Shown here one piece after another: positions 35,851 to 46,315 of a stretch of 64,000 bases of DNA. Source of the stretch: Afipia sp. Its GTDB lineage: Bacteria; Pseudomonadota; Alphaproteobacteria; Rhizobiales; Xanthobacteraceae. A program made the translations under genes and the position numbers. Position 1 is the stretch's first letter. Each line of letters opens with the position of its first letter. The stretch is from positions 196,950 to 260,949 of the forward strand of contig JAFKER010000005.1 of assembly GCA_017308595.1 (NCBI GenBank), read 5' to 3'. Below the pieces are notes generated by a model. That model had not been told where the DNA came from and did not search any database. It saw only the letters and a program-made list of their open reading frames with translations.

Positions 35851-36801
35851 CTAGATGCGCGTGCCGCGATTGTAGGCGTCGATCAACTGGTTGTAGTCGC
35901 GCAGCAGCCGTTCGGGTGAGCCCTCGATCATCCAGCCGCTGCCCGCATTGATCATCATCTTGTCGCCCTGGCTGTACGGCGCCTTGTCGCGAATCCGGCG
36001 CATCAACTGCTTGGCCGAGGTCAGATACGACTTCGCGCTGCTGGTGAACATCGAGCCGATCTTCTTGCCGTCATCGGCGTTCGCCGCGTTCTCGAGATCT
36101 TTTGTAGCGGTCTCATAGTCGTTCAGCGCCTGCGTGAGCGCCGCCAAATCCGGCTTGTCGGCGGTCTGCGCGCGCAGCACGCGCTTGGCCTGGATCATCA
36201 ATGCTTCGACGTGATAGCGCGCCTTGCGGCCCTCGCTCTGTTCGATCGCGGCAAGCCGCTGCAGCGCGCGCTTGTCGTTGATGGCTTCGACATTCTTCCG
36301 CAGGTCCTTGTCGGCCTTTGCGAAGGCATCCCATGCGGCGACAAGCCGGGGATGCATCGCCTTCCCCTTGGCCATCTTGTCGTCCTTGTAGTTTTCCTGC
36401 GTGTAGTAGTCGTCCGCTTCCTTCAATAGCGGCTCGAGCTTGCTGACGGCATCGGCATAGGCCGACCCTGCGGCTTCGAGTTCGGCGTCGCGTGGCTCCA
36501 GCGTGTTGGCCTGCTCGACATTCTTGCGGCAGTCGGACGTGTCGTAGATCGTGTAGGTGCCGTAGATGATCCGCTCTTTCCCGGTCGGACCGTTCTGATT
36601 GGCCCAGCTAAAATAGCGGCTGCGCGAACTATACGACCGCTCGGACAGGCGGTTGATGCAGCCCACATAGGCATTCATCTTCTCGGTAAGCGTCGCTTCC
36701 GGGTTGGGCGCGGATGGCTTCGTTTGCGCGAGAGCTTGCGGCGCCATGAAAGTCAGAACGGTCATCGCGATGAGTGCGCTGGTGGAAGCTGTCTTGCGCA
36801 T
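35851..36801 (-). CDS. DUF3829 (YiiG-like) periplasmic protein
   Basis: A protein of 316 residues starting at 36801. The signal peptide MRKTASTSALIAMTVLTFMA ends in PQALAQ; no lipobox, unlike E. coli YiiG. The mature domain opens EKMNAYVGCINRLSERSYSS and continues with long charged helices (KLEPLLKEADDYYTQENYKDD onward), ending YNQLIDAYNRGTRI, all typical of DUF3829. The role is unknown; the proteins are thought to be envelope-associated. Two cysteines (GCIN and DCRK) may pair. Confidence 0.85.
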   Translation of the reverse strand: MRKTASTSALIAMTVLTFMAPQALAQTKPSAPNPEATLTEKMNAYVGCINRLSERSYSSRSRYFSWANQNGPTGKERIIYGTYTIYDTSDCRKNVEQANTLEPRDAELEAAGSAYADAVSKLEPLLKEADDYYTQENYKDDKMAKGKAMHPRLVAAWDAFAKADKDLRKNVEAINDKRALQRLAAIEQSEGRKARYHVEALMIQAKRVLRAQTADKPDLAALTQALNDYETATKDLENAANADDGKKIGSMFTSSAKSYLTSAKQLMRRIRDKAPYSQGDKMMINAGSGWMIEGSPERLLRDYNQLIDAYNRGTRI

Positions 36802-36926
36802 GGTTCTGCTGTCCCTTTTAAACCCAATACTTTGTCGGGCGAACGTGCCGTGCGGTTCGATCATCGCTGCAAAATTAATGAATACAATTAGCAGTAGAGG
36901 CTGGAGTTGATCTCCAGCCCCACATG

Positions 36927-37484
36927 TTACCGCTTGTCCTTTTTCCGCTTTTTCTTGTCCTTCTTGCCGTGATGATCGCCGTCGTCGTCATCTTCCTCGG
37001 CTTCATGGGCGAGCGCGGCGAATTCAGCGGCTGCAGCAGCTTCCTCTTCTTCGCGCTCGGCAGCTTCGCGTGCGCGGTTGGCGCGATGCTCTTCGTAGGC
37101 ATCGAAGATCGTTTCCAGCCACGGGAGGATTTCCTCGAACGAGGGCAGGCGGCCGGGAGGGCCTTGTTCACCGCGCGGGCCTTGGTCGCCGACAGGACCT
37201 TGCTTGCCCTGCAAGCCTTGCTCGCCGCGCGGACCTTGTGTGCCCGGCTTTCCATCTGCGCCAGCCTTGCCCGGCAATCCTGCCTTGCCGGGGATTCCTG
37301 CTTTGCCTTGCGGTCCGGCTTTTCCTTGAGGACCCGGTTTGCCCTGAGTGCCTGCCTTGCCCGGTGCTCCGGGTTTGCCGCGTGCGCCTTCCGGGCCGGG
37401 GCGGCCGGGATGACCTTGCGGGCCGGGATGTCCGGGTTTGCCCTGTGGTCCCTGCGGGCCGGGCCGCGTTGCGTCTTTTGCCAC
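36927..37484 (-). CDS. Collagen-like triple-helix repeat protein
   Basis: About 185 residues. The start is probably GTG 37484 (GGAG eight bases before; product MAKDATRPG); a TTG at 37490 is an alternative. Residues 9-110 are 34 uninterrupted Gly-X-Y triplets, such as GPQGKAGPQGKAG, with many Pro in X and Lys-Ala or Pro in Y, enough for a stable triple helix of about 30 nm. It is followed by a Pro/Glu/Leu segment (LPSFEEILPWLETIFDAYEE), a long charged helix with a Glu/Ala run and a tail of Asp then Lys/Arg clusters. There is no signal peptide or membrane span, unlike most bacterial collagen-like proteins. Triplet-coding DNA is prone to slippage. Confidence 0.88.
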   Translation of the reverse strand: MAKDATRPGPQGPQGKPGHPGPQGHPGRPGPEGARGKPGAPGKAGTQGKPGPQGKAGPQGKAGIPGKAGLPGKAGADGKPGTQGPRGEQGLQGKQGPVGDQGPRGEQGPPGRLPSFEEILPWLETIFDAYEEHRANRAREAAEREEEEAAAAAEFAALAHEAEEDDDDGDHHGKKDKKKRKKDKR

Positions 37485-37590
37485 GTCCAATACTCCATGA
37501 TTCTGCGTTACGCATTTTTTAGCAGCGTTTGGACGACGGCTTCAATTCCGCGATTATGACAAGGCTGTCGCGGGTGTGTTCCTGCAAACA

Positions 37591-37616
37591 AAAAGGCCGG
37601 GAATTTCCCGGCCTTT
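37591..37616 (-). terminator. Terminator of the thiamine operon
   Basis: AAAGGCCGGGAA and TTCCCGGCCTTT are perfect complements around a single base, with A and T runs on both sides. It lies 35 bases after the thiC stop. Confidence 0.88.
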
Positions 37617-37650
37617 CGCATGTCATATTTAAGAGTGCGGAAGTGTGTTC

Positions 37651-39594
<1,944 letters not shown>

Positions 39595-39601
39595 TTATCC
39601 G

Positions 39602-39704
39602 GTCATTCCGGACGGTTCGCTAAGTCGAACCGATCCGGAATCTGGAAGTGAAATGACTGATCGGGATTCCGGGTTCGCTTGCTGTGCAAGCGCCCCGGAA
39701 TGAC
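39602..39704. repeat. Family A repeat inside the thiamine operon (thiE-thiC gap)
   Basis: GTCATTCCGGACGG at the left and CGCCCCGGAATGAC at the right enclose GATCCGGAATC and GATTCCGGGTTCGCTTGC halves. It fills most of the 143-base gap between thiE and thiC, so the polycistronic transcript would carry it as a large hairpin. Confidence 0.85.
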
Positions 39705-39725
39705 GCTGATGGAAATGTCCTCTCA

Positions 39726-40334
39726 TCACATCACCTCATTCGTGGCGTTCAGCCACGCTTTCACGCGCGCGTCCGGGTCGGTGTTCTGAGTGACGTCGCT
39801 GACGACGGCGATGGAATTGGCGCCGGCAGCGAAGATCATGTCGGCCTGTTCGAGCTTGATACCGCCAATGGCGACCAGCGGAATGTCGCCGATCAGCAAT
39901 TTCCACGCGGTGATGCGCTCGATGCCCTGAGGCGCGAAGCGCATCTTCTTCAGTGTGGTTTCATAGATCGGGCCGAGCGCGATGTAGTCCGGCTTGTAGG
40001 CCAGCGCATTATCGAGTTCGTCTTCATCATGCGTCGAAAGTCCGAGCGTCAGCCCGGCGCGGCGGATGGCCTGAACGTCCGCCGTGTCGAGATCTTCCTG
40101 ACCGAGATGCAGATGCTGCGCACCGGCATCGATCGCTGCGCGCCAGTAATCATTCACGACCAGCTTGGTCGATGTGCCTTTGGTGACCGCCAGCGCCTCT
40201 TTCACGATGGCGAGCGCCGCGGCGTCATCGAGGTTCTTTGCGCGCAACTGGATCGTGCCGACGCCAAGTTTCGTCAGCCGCGCGACCCACGCGACGCTAT
40301 CGACCACGGGATAAAAGCGATCAGGATACGGCAT
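39726..40334 (-). CDS. thiE: Thiamine-phosphate synthase ThiE
   Basis: A TIM-barrel enzyme of 202 residues from ATG 40334. It joins hydroxymethylpyrimidine diphosphate and thiazole phosphate. Markers are [46 protein letters not shown] with [18 protein letters not shown] and [11 protein letters not shown]. The start overlaps the end of thiG by 14 bases, consistent with one transcript. A longer in-frame start at 40352 is less likely. It acts in the cytoplasm. Confidence 0.95.
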   Translation of the reverse strand: MPYPDRFYPVVDSVAWVARLTKLGVGTIQLRAKNLDDAAALAIVKEALAVTKGTSTKLVVNDYWRAAIDAGAQHLHLGQEDLDTADVQAIRRAGLTLGLSTHDEDELDNALAYKPDYIALGPIYETTLKKMRFAPQGIERITAWKLLIGDIPLVAIGGIKLEQADMIFAAGANSIAVVSDVTQNTDPDARVKAWLNATNEVM

Positions 40335-41103
40335 GCCAGAACGGTGTCCCAACGACAGGGGTTGAAGGAGAGGCGAAATCGCGCGCGCCCATCAGGCCCG
40401 CTTCGAAGCCAGAGCGGCCTGCCTCTGCGGCGAGACGGAAGGCGCGGCCCATGGCGACGGGATCGTCGGCCTTGGCGATGGCGGTGTTGAGCAGCACGGC
40501 ATCATAGCCGAGTTCGAAGGCTTCGGCGGCGTGCGACGGCGCGCCGATCCCGGCATCGACCACCAGCGTAATGTCTGGGAAGCGGGCGCGCAGCAGTTTC
40601 AGCGCATCGCGGTTGGTGATGCCGCGCGCGGAGCCGATGGGCGAGGCCCATGGCATCACCACCTTGCATCCTGCATCGACCAGACGCGAGGCGACGCCGA
40701 GGTCCTCGGTGCAATAGGGAAACACTTCGAAGCCGTCCTTGATCAGGATGGAGGCGGCTTCGACAAGTCCGACCACGTCCGGTTGCAGCGTCTCGTCGTC
40801 GGCGATCACTTCCAGCTTGATCCACGGCGTATTGAAAAGTTCGCGGGCGAGCTTCGCCGTGGTGACCGCTTCGCGCACGCTTTTGCAGCCTGCGGTGTTC
40901 GGCAGCACGGTGACGCCGAGCTCGCGGATCAATGACCAGAACTGATCGCCGGTCTTGCCGCCCGCGCTTTCGCGGCGCACGGATACGGTGACGATCTGGC
41001 TACCAGCGGCGCGGATCGCATCCTGCATGATTTTCGGCGATGGGTAGAGCGCGCTCCCGATCAGGAGGCGCGAGGAAAATTCTTTGCCGTAGAATTTCAG
41101 CAT
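40321..41103 (-). CDS. thiG: Thiazole synthase ThiG
   Basis: A 260-residue TIM-barrel enzyme starting [20 protein letters not shown]. The Schiff-base lysine is K96 in [16 protein letters not shown], matching B. subtilis ThiG. Phosphate-binding parts are [15 protein letters not shown] and [13 protein letters not shown]. It makes the thiazole ring from deoxyxylulose phosphate, dehydroglycine (from ThiO) and ThiS thiocarboxylate. The ORF has an in-frame ATG six codons upstream, but 41103 matches the family. It lies downstream of thiS with a repeat between. Confidence 0.96.
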   Translation of the reverse strand: MLKFYGKEFSSRLLIGSALYPSPKIMQDAIRAAGSQIVTVSVRRESAGGKTGDQFWSLIRELGVTVLPNTAGCKSVREAVTTAKLARELFNTPWIKLEVIADDETLQPDVVGLVEAASILIKDGFEVFPYCTEDLGVASRLVDAGCKVVMPWASPIGSARGITNRDALKLLRARFPDITLVVDAGIGAPSHAAEAFELGYDAVLLNTAIAKADDPVAMGRAFRLAAEAGRSGFEAGLMGARDFASPSTPVVGTPFWHAVS

Positions 41104-41123
41104 GTTCTTCTTCTGCTCCAATC

Positions 41124-41235
41124 GTCATTCCGGACGGGCCGCAAAGCGGTCCGATCCGGAATCCCGTTGTGATTGTGCATCGCCTAATCTCGTCGAGATT
41201 CCGGGTTCGCTCGCTTTGCTCGCGCCGCGGAATGA
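41124..41235. repeat. Family A repeat inside the thiamine operon (thiS-thiG gap)
   Basis: GTCATTCCGGACGGG and GCGGAATGAC end a copy with GATCCGGAATCCC and GAGATTCCGGGTTCGCTCGC inside. It occupies most of the 155-base gap between thiS and thiG. Confidence 0.85.
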
Positions 41236-41258
41236 CGAACCGTTGTTTGAAGGCATCT

Positions 41259-41456
41259 TCACCCTCCCTGCCGCGGCGTGAGGATTTCAACCGAGTCGTT
41301 GTCACTGAGCGCGGTTTCGGCCCAGCGTGCACGCGGCACCACGTCGTAATTCACCGCGACGGCGAGATGCGTGCCTTCATAGTCGAGTTCGGCCAGCAGC
41401 GTGTCGACACGCGTGGCCTTCGTCTCGACCCGTTCGCCGTTCACGATCAGGACCAT
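41259..41456 (-). CDS. thiS: Sulfur carrier protein ThiS
   Basis: A 65-residue ubiquitin-like sulfur carrier ending in the essential Gly-Gly (LTPRQGG). It opens MVLIVNGERVETKATRVDTL and contains VAVNYDVVPRARWAETAL, the usual second half. The C-terminal glycine is adenylated and thiolated (usually by ThiF with a cysteine desulfurase) and gives sulfur to ThiG. No thiF is in the window. The start overlaps the end of thiO by 10 bases. Confidence 0.94.
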   Translation of the reverse strand: MVLIVNGERVETKATRVDTLLAELDYEGTHLAVAVNYDVVPRARWAETALSDNDSVEILTPRQGG

Positions 41457-42466
41457 TGCATTACCTCGTTGTCGATTGCGCCGCGCTCGACATAGGCGAG
41501 CGTCAGTTCCGCAAGGGCAGGCGCCAGCAGAAAGCCGTGGCGATAAAGCCCGTTGACGGAAATTCGCTTCGCGTCGATCGCGATGCGCGGCAGGTTGTCC
41601 GGGAAGGCGGGGCGCAGACCAGCGCCGAATTCAAGAATGCGCGCCTCGGCGAATGCCGGATGCACCGCATAGGCCGCTGTCAGCAGTTCGAGCGCGGAGC
41701 GGACGCTGACGCCGGTGTCCTCGCTCTCAATGGAGGTTGCTCCGATCATGAAGCGGTTGCCGTCGCGCGGAATGATGTAGAGCGGCCAGCGTGGATGCAG
41801 CAGCCGCACCGGGCGCGACAGCTTTACCTCCGGCGTCTCGATGATGATGAGTTCGCCCTTGACGCCGCGCAGCTCCGGGAATTTGTCCCGTGCGCTCAAG
41901 CCCCGGCAATCGATCACAATGCCGTCCGCGATATCCTCCGGCTTGCGGTCGCTGCCGAATTTAATGGTCGCACCGGCTTCGGTGAGCTTTGCATGCAGCT
42001 TCGGCAATACCGCGCGGGGCTCGACATGCCCTTCGCCGCCGAACAGCAAGGCTTCGCGGAATCGCCCGTCCAGAGAAGGCTCGACGCTGGCGATGCCCGG
42101 CGCATCGAGACGCTCGTAATCGGTGGTGAGCCTTGCGAAGCGTTCGAAATCGGTGCGGTCGCGCGGATGCGCCACCACCAGTGAGCCGTTGAAGGGGGTG
42201 TCCGGAACCTGCTCGCGCCACAGATCGAGCGAGCGGATGCCGAGGCGGGTGATGACAGGCTCGGAGGCTTCACGCTCGCACCATGGCGCCAGCATTCCGC
42301 CGGCCCAGTGGCTGGTGGCCTGCGTCATCGCCGCGTCGTCGCGCTCATGCAAGGTGACGTCGTAGCCCGCGCGCGCGAACAGCAGCGCATGCCATGTGCC
42401 GGCAATGCCTGCACCAATGATATTGACGGACGAGTCTCCTCGCGGAGATTTGGCTTTCTGTAACAT
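41447..42466 (-). CDS. thiO: Glycine oxidase ThiO
   Basis: A 339-residue FAD-dependent amine oxidase. The dinucleotide motif is IIGAGIAGTWHALLFARAGY and the family continues with HWAGGMLAPWCEREASEP, DCRGLSAR and GVKGELIIIETPEV, ending ISVNGLYRHGFLLAPALAEL. It oxidises glycine to dehydroglycine for thiazole synthesis. The start ATG 42466 lies immediately after the TPP riboswitch, and its ribosome binding site (AGGGACAGGG) lies in the closing stem of that element. It is first gene of the operon. Confidence 0.94.
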   Translation of the reverse strand: MLQKAKSPRGDSSVNIIGAGIAGTWHALLFARAGYDVTLHERDDAAMTQATSHWAGGMLAPWCEREASEPVITRLGIRSLDLWREQVPDTPFNGSLVVAHPRDRTDFERFARLTTDYERLDAPGIASVEPSLDGRFREALLFGGEGHVEPRAVLPKLHAKLTEAGATIKFGSDRKPEDIADGIVIDCRGLSARDKFPELRGVKGELIIIETPEVKLSRPVRLLHPRWPLYIIPRDGNRFMIGATSIESEDTGVSVRSALELLTAAYAVHPAFAEARILEFGAGLRPAFPDNLPRIAIDAKRISVNGLYRHGFLLAPALAELTLAYVERGAIDNEVMQWS

Positions 42467-42469
42467 CCC

Positions 42470-42560
42470 TGTCCCTTCGCCGGCATGACCCGGATCAGGT
42501 TCAAAGGGTCACCGCGCATTCTGCGGTATCTCAGCTCCACGCCGGAGCCCCCCTCGGAAC
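42470..42560 (-). promoter_or_regulatory. TPP riboswitch controlling the thi operon
   Basis: On the minus strand the element reads GAGGGGGGCTCCGGCGTGGA, CTGAGATACC, then GTGACCCTTTGAACCTGATC, CGGGTCATGCCGGCGAAGGG. This is the THI-box: CUGAGA in the pyrimidine-sensor arm and ACCCUUUGAACCUGAUCYGG plus GCGNAGGGA. Thiamine pyrophosphate binding should block expression. With the thiO start codon a few bases downstream and the SD within the 3' strand, translation control is the likely mode. Confidence 0.96.
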
Positions 42561-42830
42561 AAGGCATACGATAAACCTGATGTTAGAAGGATTCAATGGG
42601 CGGTGCCGAGATGCTGCACGGCTTTTTCGCATCGTGGAAACGCGTTTTCGCATTTCGCACCGCAAGGCGAGGGAACGCGAGAACGGAACGGGTAACGCTT
42701 CGTTGACCTTGTGACGACCCGATTTGACCAATTTTGTGCCTGTTTTCGGCGGGAGTCGCGGCGGCGAGTTTACCCGGAATTATGCCGGCGATGATTAGAT
42801 CGAGAACCTTTTCCGGATTCAGGATGTTTC

Positions 42831-44294
42831 ATGAGTCTCGCCGGTCTCGACGACAGCAGGCATAAATCGGGCGCGGCCGGAAAAATTCTCGGCCAGATTC
42901 CGGCGTGGCTGTGGTTCGGTGCCGGGCTGTTCCTGCTGTTCGTGATCGGTGGCAACCGCGCGCTGCAGGATGCTGACACCTATTGGCAGATCGTGGTCGG
43001 GCAGTGGATCATCGATCATCGCGCGTTTCCGACTGTCGACATCTATTCGTTCACCAAGACCGGTGCGCCATGGATTTCGTCGTCCTGGCTGGCGCAGGTG
43101 CTGTATGCCGCATCCTACCGCGCATTCGGCTGGGCCGGGCCGGTGATGCTGGCCGGACTTGCGACAGCTTCGGCCTTTGCGCTGCTGGCGCAGATTCTCG
43201 GCAAGCGGTTCGCGCCAATCCATGCGGTGATCGTTGCCATGGCCGCGACGGTGTTGTCCGCCTATCATTTCATCGCGCGACCGCATCTGCTGGCGCTGCC
43301 GGTGATGGTGCTTTGGGTTTACGGTCTGGTTCGCGCCAGCGACGAACGCCGCGCGCCATCGCTCGTGCTGCTGCCGCTGATCGTGCTGTGGACCAATTTG
43401 CACGGCGGCTTCGTCTTCGGTTTGGCGCTGATCGCGCCGTTCGCCTTCGATGCGATATGGAATGCGGATGCGTCGCAGCGAGTCTCGCTGGCGTTACGCT
43501 GGGCGTTGTTCGGCGTGTGCGCCGTCGCCGCAAGCTGCATCACGCCTTATGGCTGGGATTCGCTGCTGGCGGCGCGCCGGATACTCGATCTGCGCAATGC
43601 CATGGCCTACATTCCCGAATGGCAGCCGGTGGATTTCAGCAGCCTTGGCCCGTTTGAGGTCTGCACGCTTGCGGCGCTGGGGCTGGTACTCTGGCGCGGC
43701 GTGGTTCTTTCGCCGCCGCGTATCCTGCTCGTGCTTGGCCTGCTCCACATGGCGCTGTCGCATACGCGCAACATCGAGATATTTGCATTGCTGACGCCGC
43801 TGGTGGTGATGCAGCCGCTGGCTGCGCGCTTTGGCCGCTCCGGGATTGCAGCGACATCGGGCAACGCGACCGGCAGCATCGCCGTCATCGGCATCACGGC
43901 CCTCGTGACCGGCGCGTTCGTTGCGAGCCATACCTTCACGCCCGTTCCCGGCTATACGCCAACTGCGGCAGTCGATGTTCTGAAATCGCGCAAGGCGGAG
44001 CGCATCCTTCATAACGCAGGATTCGGAGGTTATCTGATCACGCGCGGAGTTCCGGTGTTCTTCGACGGGCGCGGCGAACTTTATGGCGACGAGTTTCTGG
44101 TGAAGACGTTCGATGCGTTTGCGCTGAAGGATGTCGGTGCATTCCTTGGATTGCTGGAAAGCTACAAGATCGACGCCACGATGCTGCGGCCCGAGACACC
44201 GGCCGCAAGCCTGCTCGATCATGTCGAAGGCTGGCAGCGGATTTATGCCGACGACAAGGCCATCGTTCATGTTCGCAAGGGCGCGCCGCAGTGA
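42831..44294 (+). CDS. Polytopic membrane protein, GT-C-like, copy 1
   Basis: A 487-residue protein with about 10-11 membrane spans. The first periplasmic loop carries DADTYWQIVVGQWI, a site where lipid-linked-sugar glycosyltransferases of the GT-C fold place their catalytic acids. Other motifs are WISSSWLAQVLYAASYRAFG, HFIARPHLLALPVMVLW, LWTNLHGGFVFGL and a C-terminal soluble part with GFGGYLITRGVPVFFDGRGE. It is followed by a clear paralogue with a GTGA overlap. A glycosyltransferase role is inferred from layout, not from a proven family. Confidence 0.78.
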   Translation: MSLAGLDDSRHKSGAAGKILGQIPAWLWFGAGLFLLFVIGGNRALQDADTYWQIVVGQWIIDHRAFPTVDIYSFTKTGAPWISSSWLAQVLYAASYRAFGWAGPVMLAGLATASAFALLAQILGKRFAPIHAVIVAMAATVLSAYHFIARPHLLALPVMVLWVYGLVRASDERRAPSLVLLPLIVLWTNLHGGFVFGLALIAPFAFDAIWNADASQRVSLALRWALFGVCAVAASCITPYGWDSLLAARRILDLRNAMAYIPEWQPVDFSSLGPFEVCTLAALGLVLWRGVVLSPPRILLVLGLLHMALSHTRNIEIFALLTPLVVMQPLAARFGRSGIAATSGNATGSIAVIGITALVTGAFVASHTFTPVPGYTPTAAVDVLKSRKAERILHNAGFGGYLITRGVPVFFDGRGELYGDEFLVKTFDAFALKDVGAFLGLLESYKIDATMLRPETPAASLLDHVEGWQRIYADDKAIVHVRKGAPQ

Positions 44295-45787
44295 GCGATC
44301 AGGCCGCTCCTCTCGCGCCGGAACGGCGATGCGCGCTGCCATGTATGCTGCCATGTATGCTGCCATGTGTGCTTGGCGTGTGCCTGTTCGCCGGATTGCT
44401 CCTTCTGGGCAACCGCCTGCTGGCTGACCCCGACACCTATTGGCAGATCAAGATCGGCCAACAGATTCTGAGTACGGGCTCGCTTCCGCGCACGGACACC
44501 TTCTCGTTCACGATGTACGGACAGCCATGGATCTCGACCCAGTGGCTGGCGCAGGTGCTCTACGCGATGGCGTATACGCGCGCAGGCTGGGCCGGGCCGG
44601 TGGTGCTGACGGCGGCATCCATCGCAGGCGCATTTTCAATTCTGGCGTGGTTCATTCGGCGGCGTCTCGATTCGGTGCCGGCCCTTTTCCTGTTGATGGC
44701 CTCGCTCGCGATAGCTTCGCCGCATTTTCTGGTCCGCCCTCATGCGCTCGCCATGCCGGTGATGGTGGCCTGGATCGCAGGCTTGATTGCCGCAGCGGAT
44801 CGCGGCAAGGCGCCTTCATACTGGCTGCTGCCATTGATCGCGCTATGGGCCAATCTCCACGGCAGCTTTATTCTCGGTCTTGTGCTGATCGGGCCGATTG
44901 CGCTGGACGCTGTCCTCAAGGAGGACGCGCAGGCGAGGGTGCGGATGCTGCTGCGCTGGTTCGTGTTCGGGCTAATGGCCCTCGCGGCAAGCTGCCTGAC
45001 GCCTTATGGCCTTGAAGCCATTTTTGCCGCGCGCAACATCCTCAATCTCGGCGATGCATTGCCGCTGATTACCGAATGGCGTCCTGCGGATTTCTCACGC
45101 CTCGGCGCTTTCGAAATCTGTCTGCTGCTGGGCGTGGGCGTGGCGCTGTTCAAGGGACTGACGCTGCCGTTGATGCGCATTGTGCTCGTGCTTGGACTTC
45201 TGCATATGGCGCTGGCGCATGTGCGCAATATCACCGTGCTGGCGCTGCTGTTGCCGATGGTGATTGCCGCGCCGCTGGCCGGTCGTTTCGGGCGGGCGGA
45301 TGACAAACCGAAGACGGCGCGTTCGTGCGGACTGCTCGCTGCCGCTGCGCTTGTCGCAATCGTGGCCATGTCACTCTTTGTTATCGCCGGTAATCGCTAT
45401 GCTCCAGCGTCCAGCCTTGCGCCGGCCATCGCCGCCTTGAAGGAGCGGGGCGTATCGCGTGTATTGAACGACTACGACTTCGGCGGTTATCTGATCTGGG
45501 CTGGCATTCCCGTGGCGATCGATGGGCGTACTGAACTCTATGGCGAGCGCTTCATGGTCGAGCTCGACAACGCCATGACACTCAAGAATCCGGACGCGCT
45601 GTTCAGATTGCTGGCGTCACAGCGGATCGATGCGACGCTGCTGCGGCGGCAGACGCCTGCCGCGCAACTGCTCGATCATGTCGATGGCTGGAAGAAGGTG
45701 TATGCCGATAACGATGTCGTTGCCCATATGCGCGACCCGTCCGCGCGTCACACCGCCGAGCCAGAAATAAAGCCGGCTTCGCACTGA
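44291..45787 (+). CDS. Polytopic membrane protein, GT-C-like, copy 2
   Basis: A 498-residue paralogue of the upstream gene. Shared blocks include DPDTYWQIKIGQQIL, STQWLAQVLYAMAYTRAGWA, HFLVRPHALAMPVMVAW, LWANLHGSFILGL, LLHMALAHVRNITVLALLLP and YDFGGYLIWAGIPVAIDGRTELYG. The N-terminus differs: after a short basic lead it reads LPCMLPCMLPCVLGVCLF, encoded by a 12-base tandem repeat. The start GTG 44291 overlaps the previous stop. The product is probably an inner-membrane enzyme working with or beside copy 1. Its stop overlaps a terminator stem. Confidence 0.78.
   Translation: MSDQAAPLAPERRCALPCMLPCMLPCVLGVCLFAGLLLLGNRLLADPDTYWQIKIGQQILSTGSLPRTDTFSFTMYGQPWISTQWLAQVLYAMAYTRAGWAGPVVLTAASIAGAFSILAWFIRRRLDSVPALFLLMASLAIASPHFLVRPHALAMPVMVAWIAGLIAAADRGKAPSYWLLPLIALWANLHGSFILGLVLIGPIALDAVLKEDAQARVRMLLRWFVFGLMALAASCLTPYGLEAIFAARNILNLGDALPLITEWRPADFSRLGAFEICLLLGVGVALFKGLTLPLMRIVLVLGLLHMALAHVRNITVLALLLPMVIAAPLAGRFGRADDKPKTARSCGLLAAAALVAIVAMSLFVIAGNRYAPASSLAPAIAALKERGVSRVLNDYDFGGYLIWAGIPVAIDGRTELYGERFMVELDNAMTLKNPDALFRLLASQRIDATLLRRQTPAAQLLDHVDGWKKVYADNDVVAHMRDPSARHTAEPEIKPASH
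44336..44371 (+). repeat. 12-base tandem repeat inside a coding region
   Basis: The unit CTGCCATGTATG occurs twice exactly and once as CTGCCATGTGTG, three units in a row. It keeps frame and encodes the Leu-Pro-Cys-Met (then Leu-Pro-Cys-Val) run at the start of the second membrane paralogue's first span. Confidence 0.9.
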
Positions 45788-45796
45788 AGCCGGCTT
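45770..45796. terminator. Hairpin overlapping the end of a gene
   Basis: AAGCCGGCTTC (45770-45780) and GAAGCCGGCTT (45786-45796) pair perfectly over GCACT. The stop codon TGA of the second membrane paralogue lies in the right arm. It also faces the end of the convergent transglycosylase gene. The T-run is weak. Confidence 0.7.
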
Positions 45797-45823
45797 CCGT
45801 CGCTCACATCAAACAAGCTCGTT

Positions 45824-46315
45824 TCAGTGACGGTGACGCCGGTGCTTGCGCGGAATTTCCTGCGCGTTGGCGTCGAACAGCGTGATGCCTTCAGGCGCGG
45901 CATTGGCTGCTTGCCGCTGCAACTGTCCCTGGCGCTTTGCGGCATAGTAGTAGCCGCCTGCATAATAAGAGACGGCGCGGTTATGGTCGCCGCCTGCAGC
46001 GCGATAGGCGCCAGCGAGGTACTTCACGGCATAGGTCAGATTGGTGTCCGGATCGAGCAGGCCCTGCGCGGTGCCGGTGTAGCCGAGGCCGCGCGCGGTC
46101 GCGAGCTTGATCTGCATCATGCCGTAGTTGCCCTTGCTGACGGCGCGGGGGTTGTACTTGCTTTCGCGGACGATGACGCGATGCACGAGCTCGGGCGGAA
46201 CGCCGTTGGCGGCAGCGTGGCTGGCGACCATGGATTCGTAGTTGGCGCGCTGCGCGCTGGCGGGATGAATCATCATCATCGTCGCCGCCGCAGCGGCGAG
46301 CAAAACGCGTTTCAT
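45824..46315 (-). CDS. Small SLT-type lytic transglycosylase
   Basis: A 163-residue protein starting at 46315. The signal peptide MKRVLLAAAAATMMMIHPAS ends before AQRANYES. The SLT domain has its catalytic Glu at about 51 in VHRVIVRESKYNPRA, then NYGMMQIKLATARGLG and NLTYAVKYLAGAYRAAGG. It cleaves peptidoglycan glycan strands in the periplasm, usually to make room for a trans-envelope machine or as a maintenance enzyme. The tail is basic (PRKHRRHRH). Confidence 0.9.
   Translation of the reverse strand: MKRVLLAAAAATMMMIHPASAQRANYESMVASHAAANGVPPELVHRVIVRESKYNPRAVSKGNYGMMQIKLATARGLGYTGTAQGLLDPDTNLTYAVKYLAGAYRAAGGDHNRAVSYYAGGYYYAAKRQGQLQRQAANAAPEGITLFDANAQEIPRKHRRHRH

Noticed and set aside
36927-37498. 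Overlapping frames in the collagen-like gene, including one from ATG 37498
   Set aside because: The alternative frames give Ala/Arg/Lys-rich strings without structure, while the chosen frame gives a perfect Gly-X-Y repeat.
44336-44371. Three-unit repeat considered as a CRISPR or phase-variation tract
   Set aside because: There are no spacers, and 12-base units cannot shift the frame, so it is neither CRISPR nor an on/off switch; kept only as a coding repeat.
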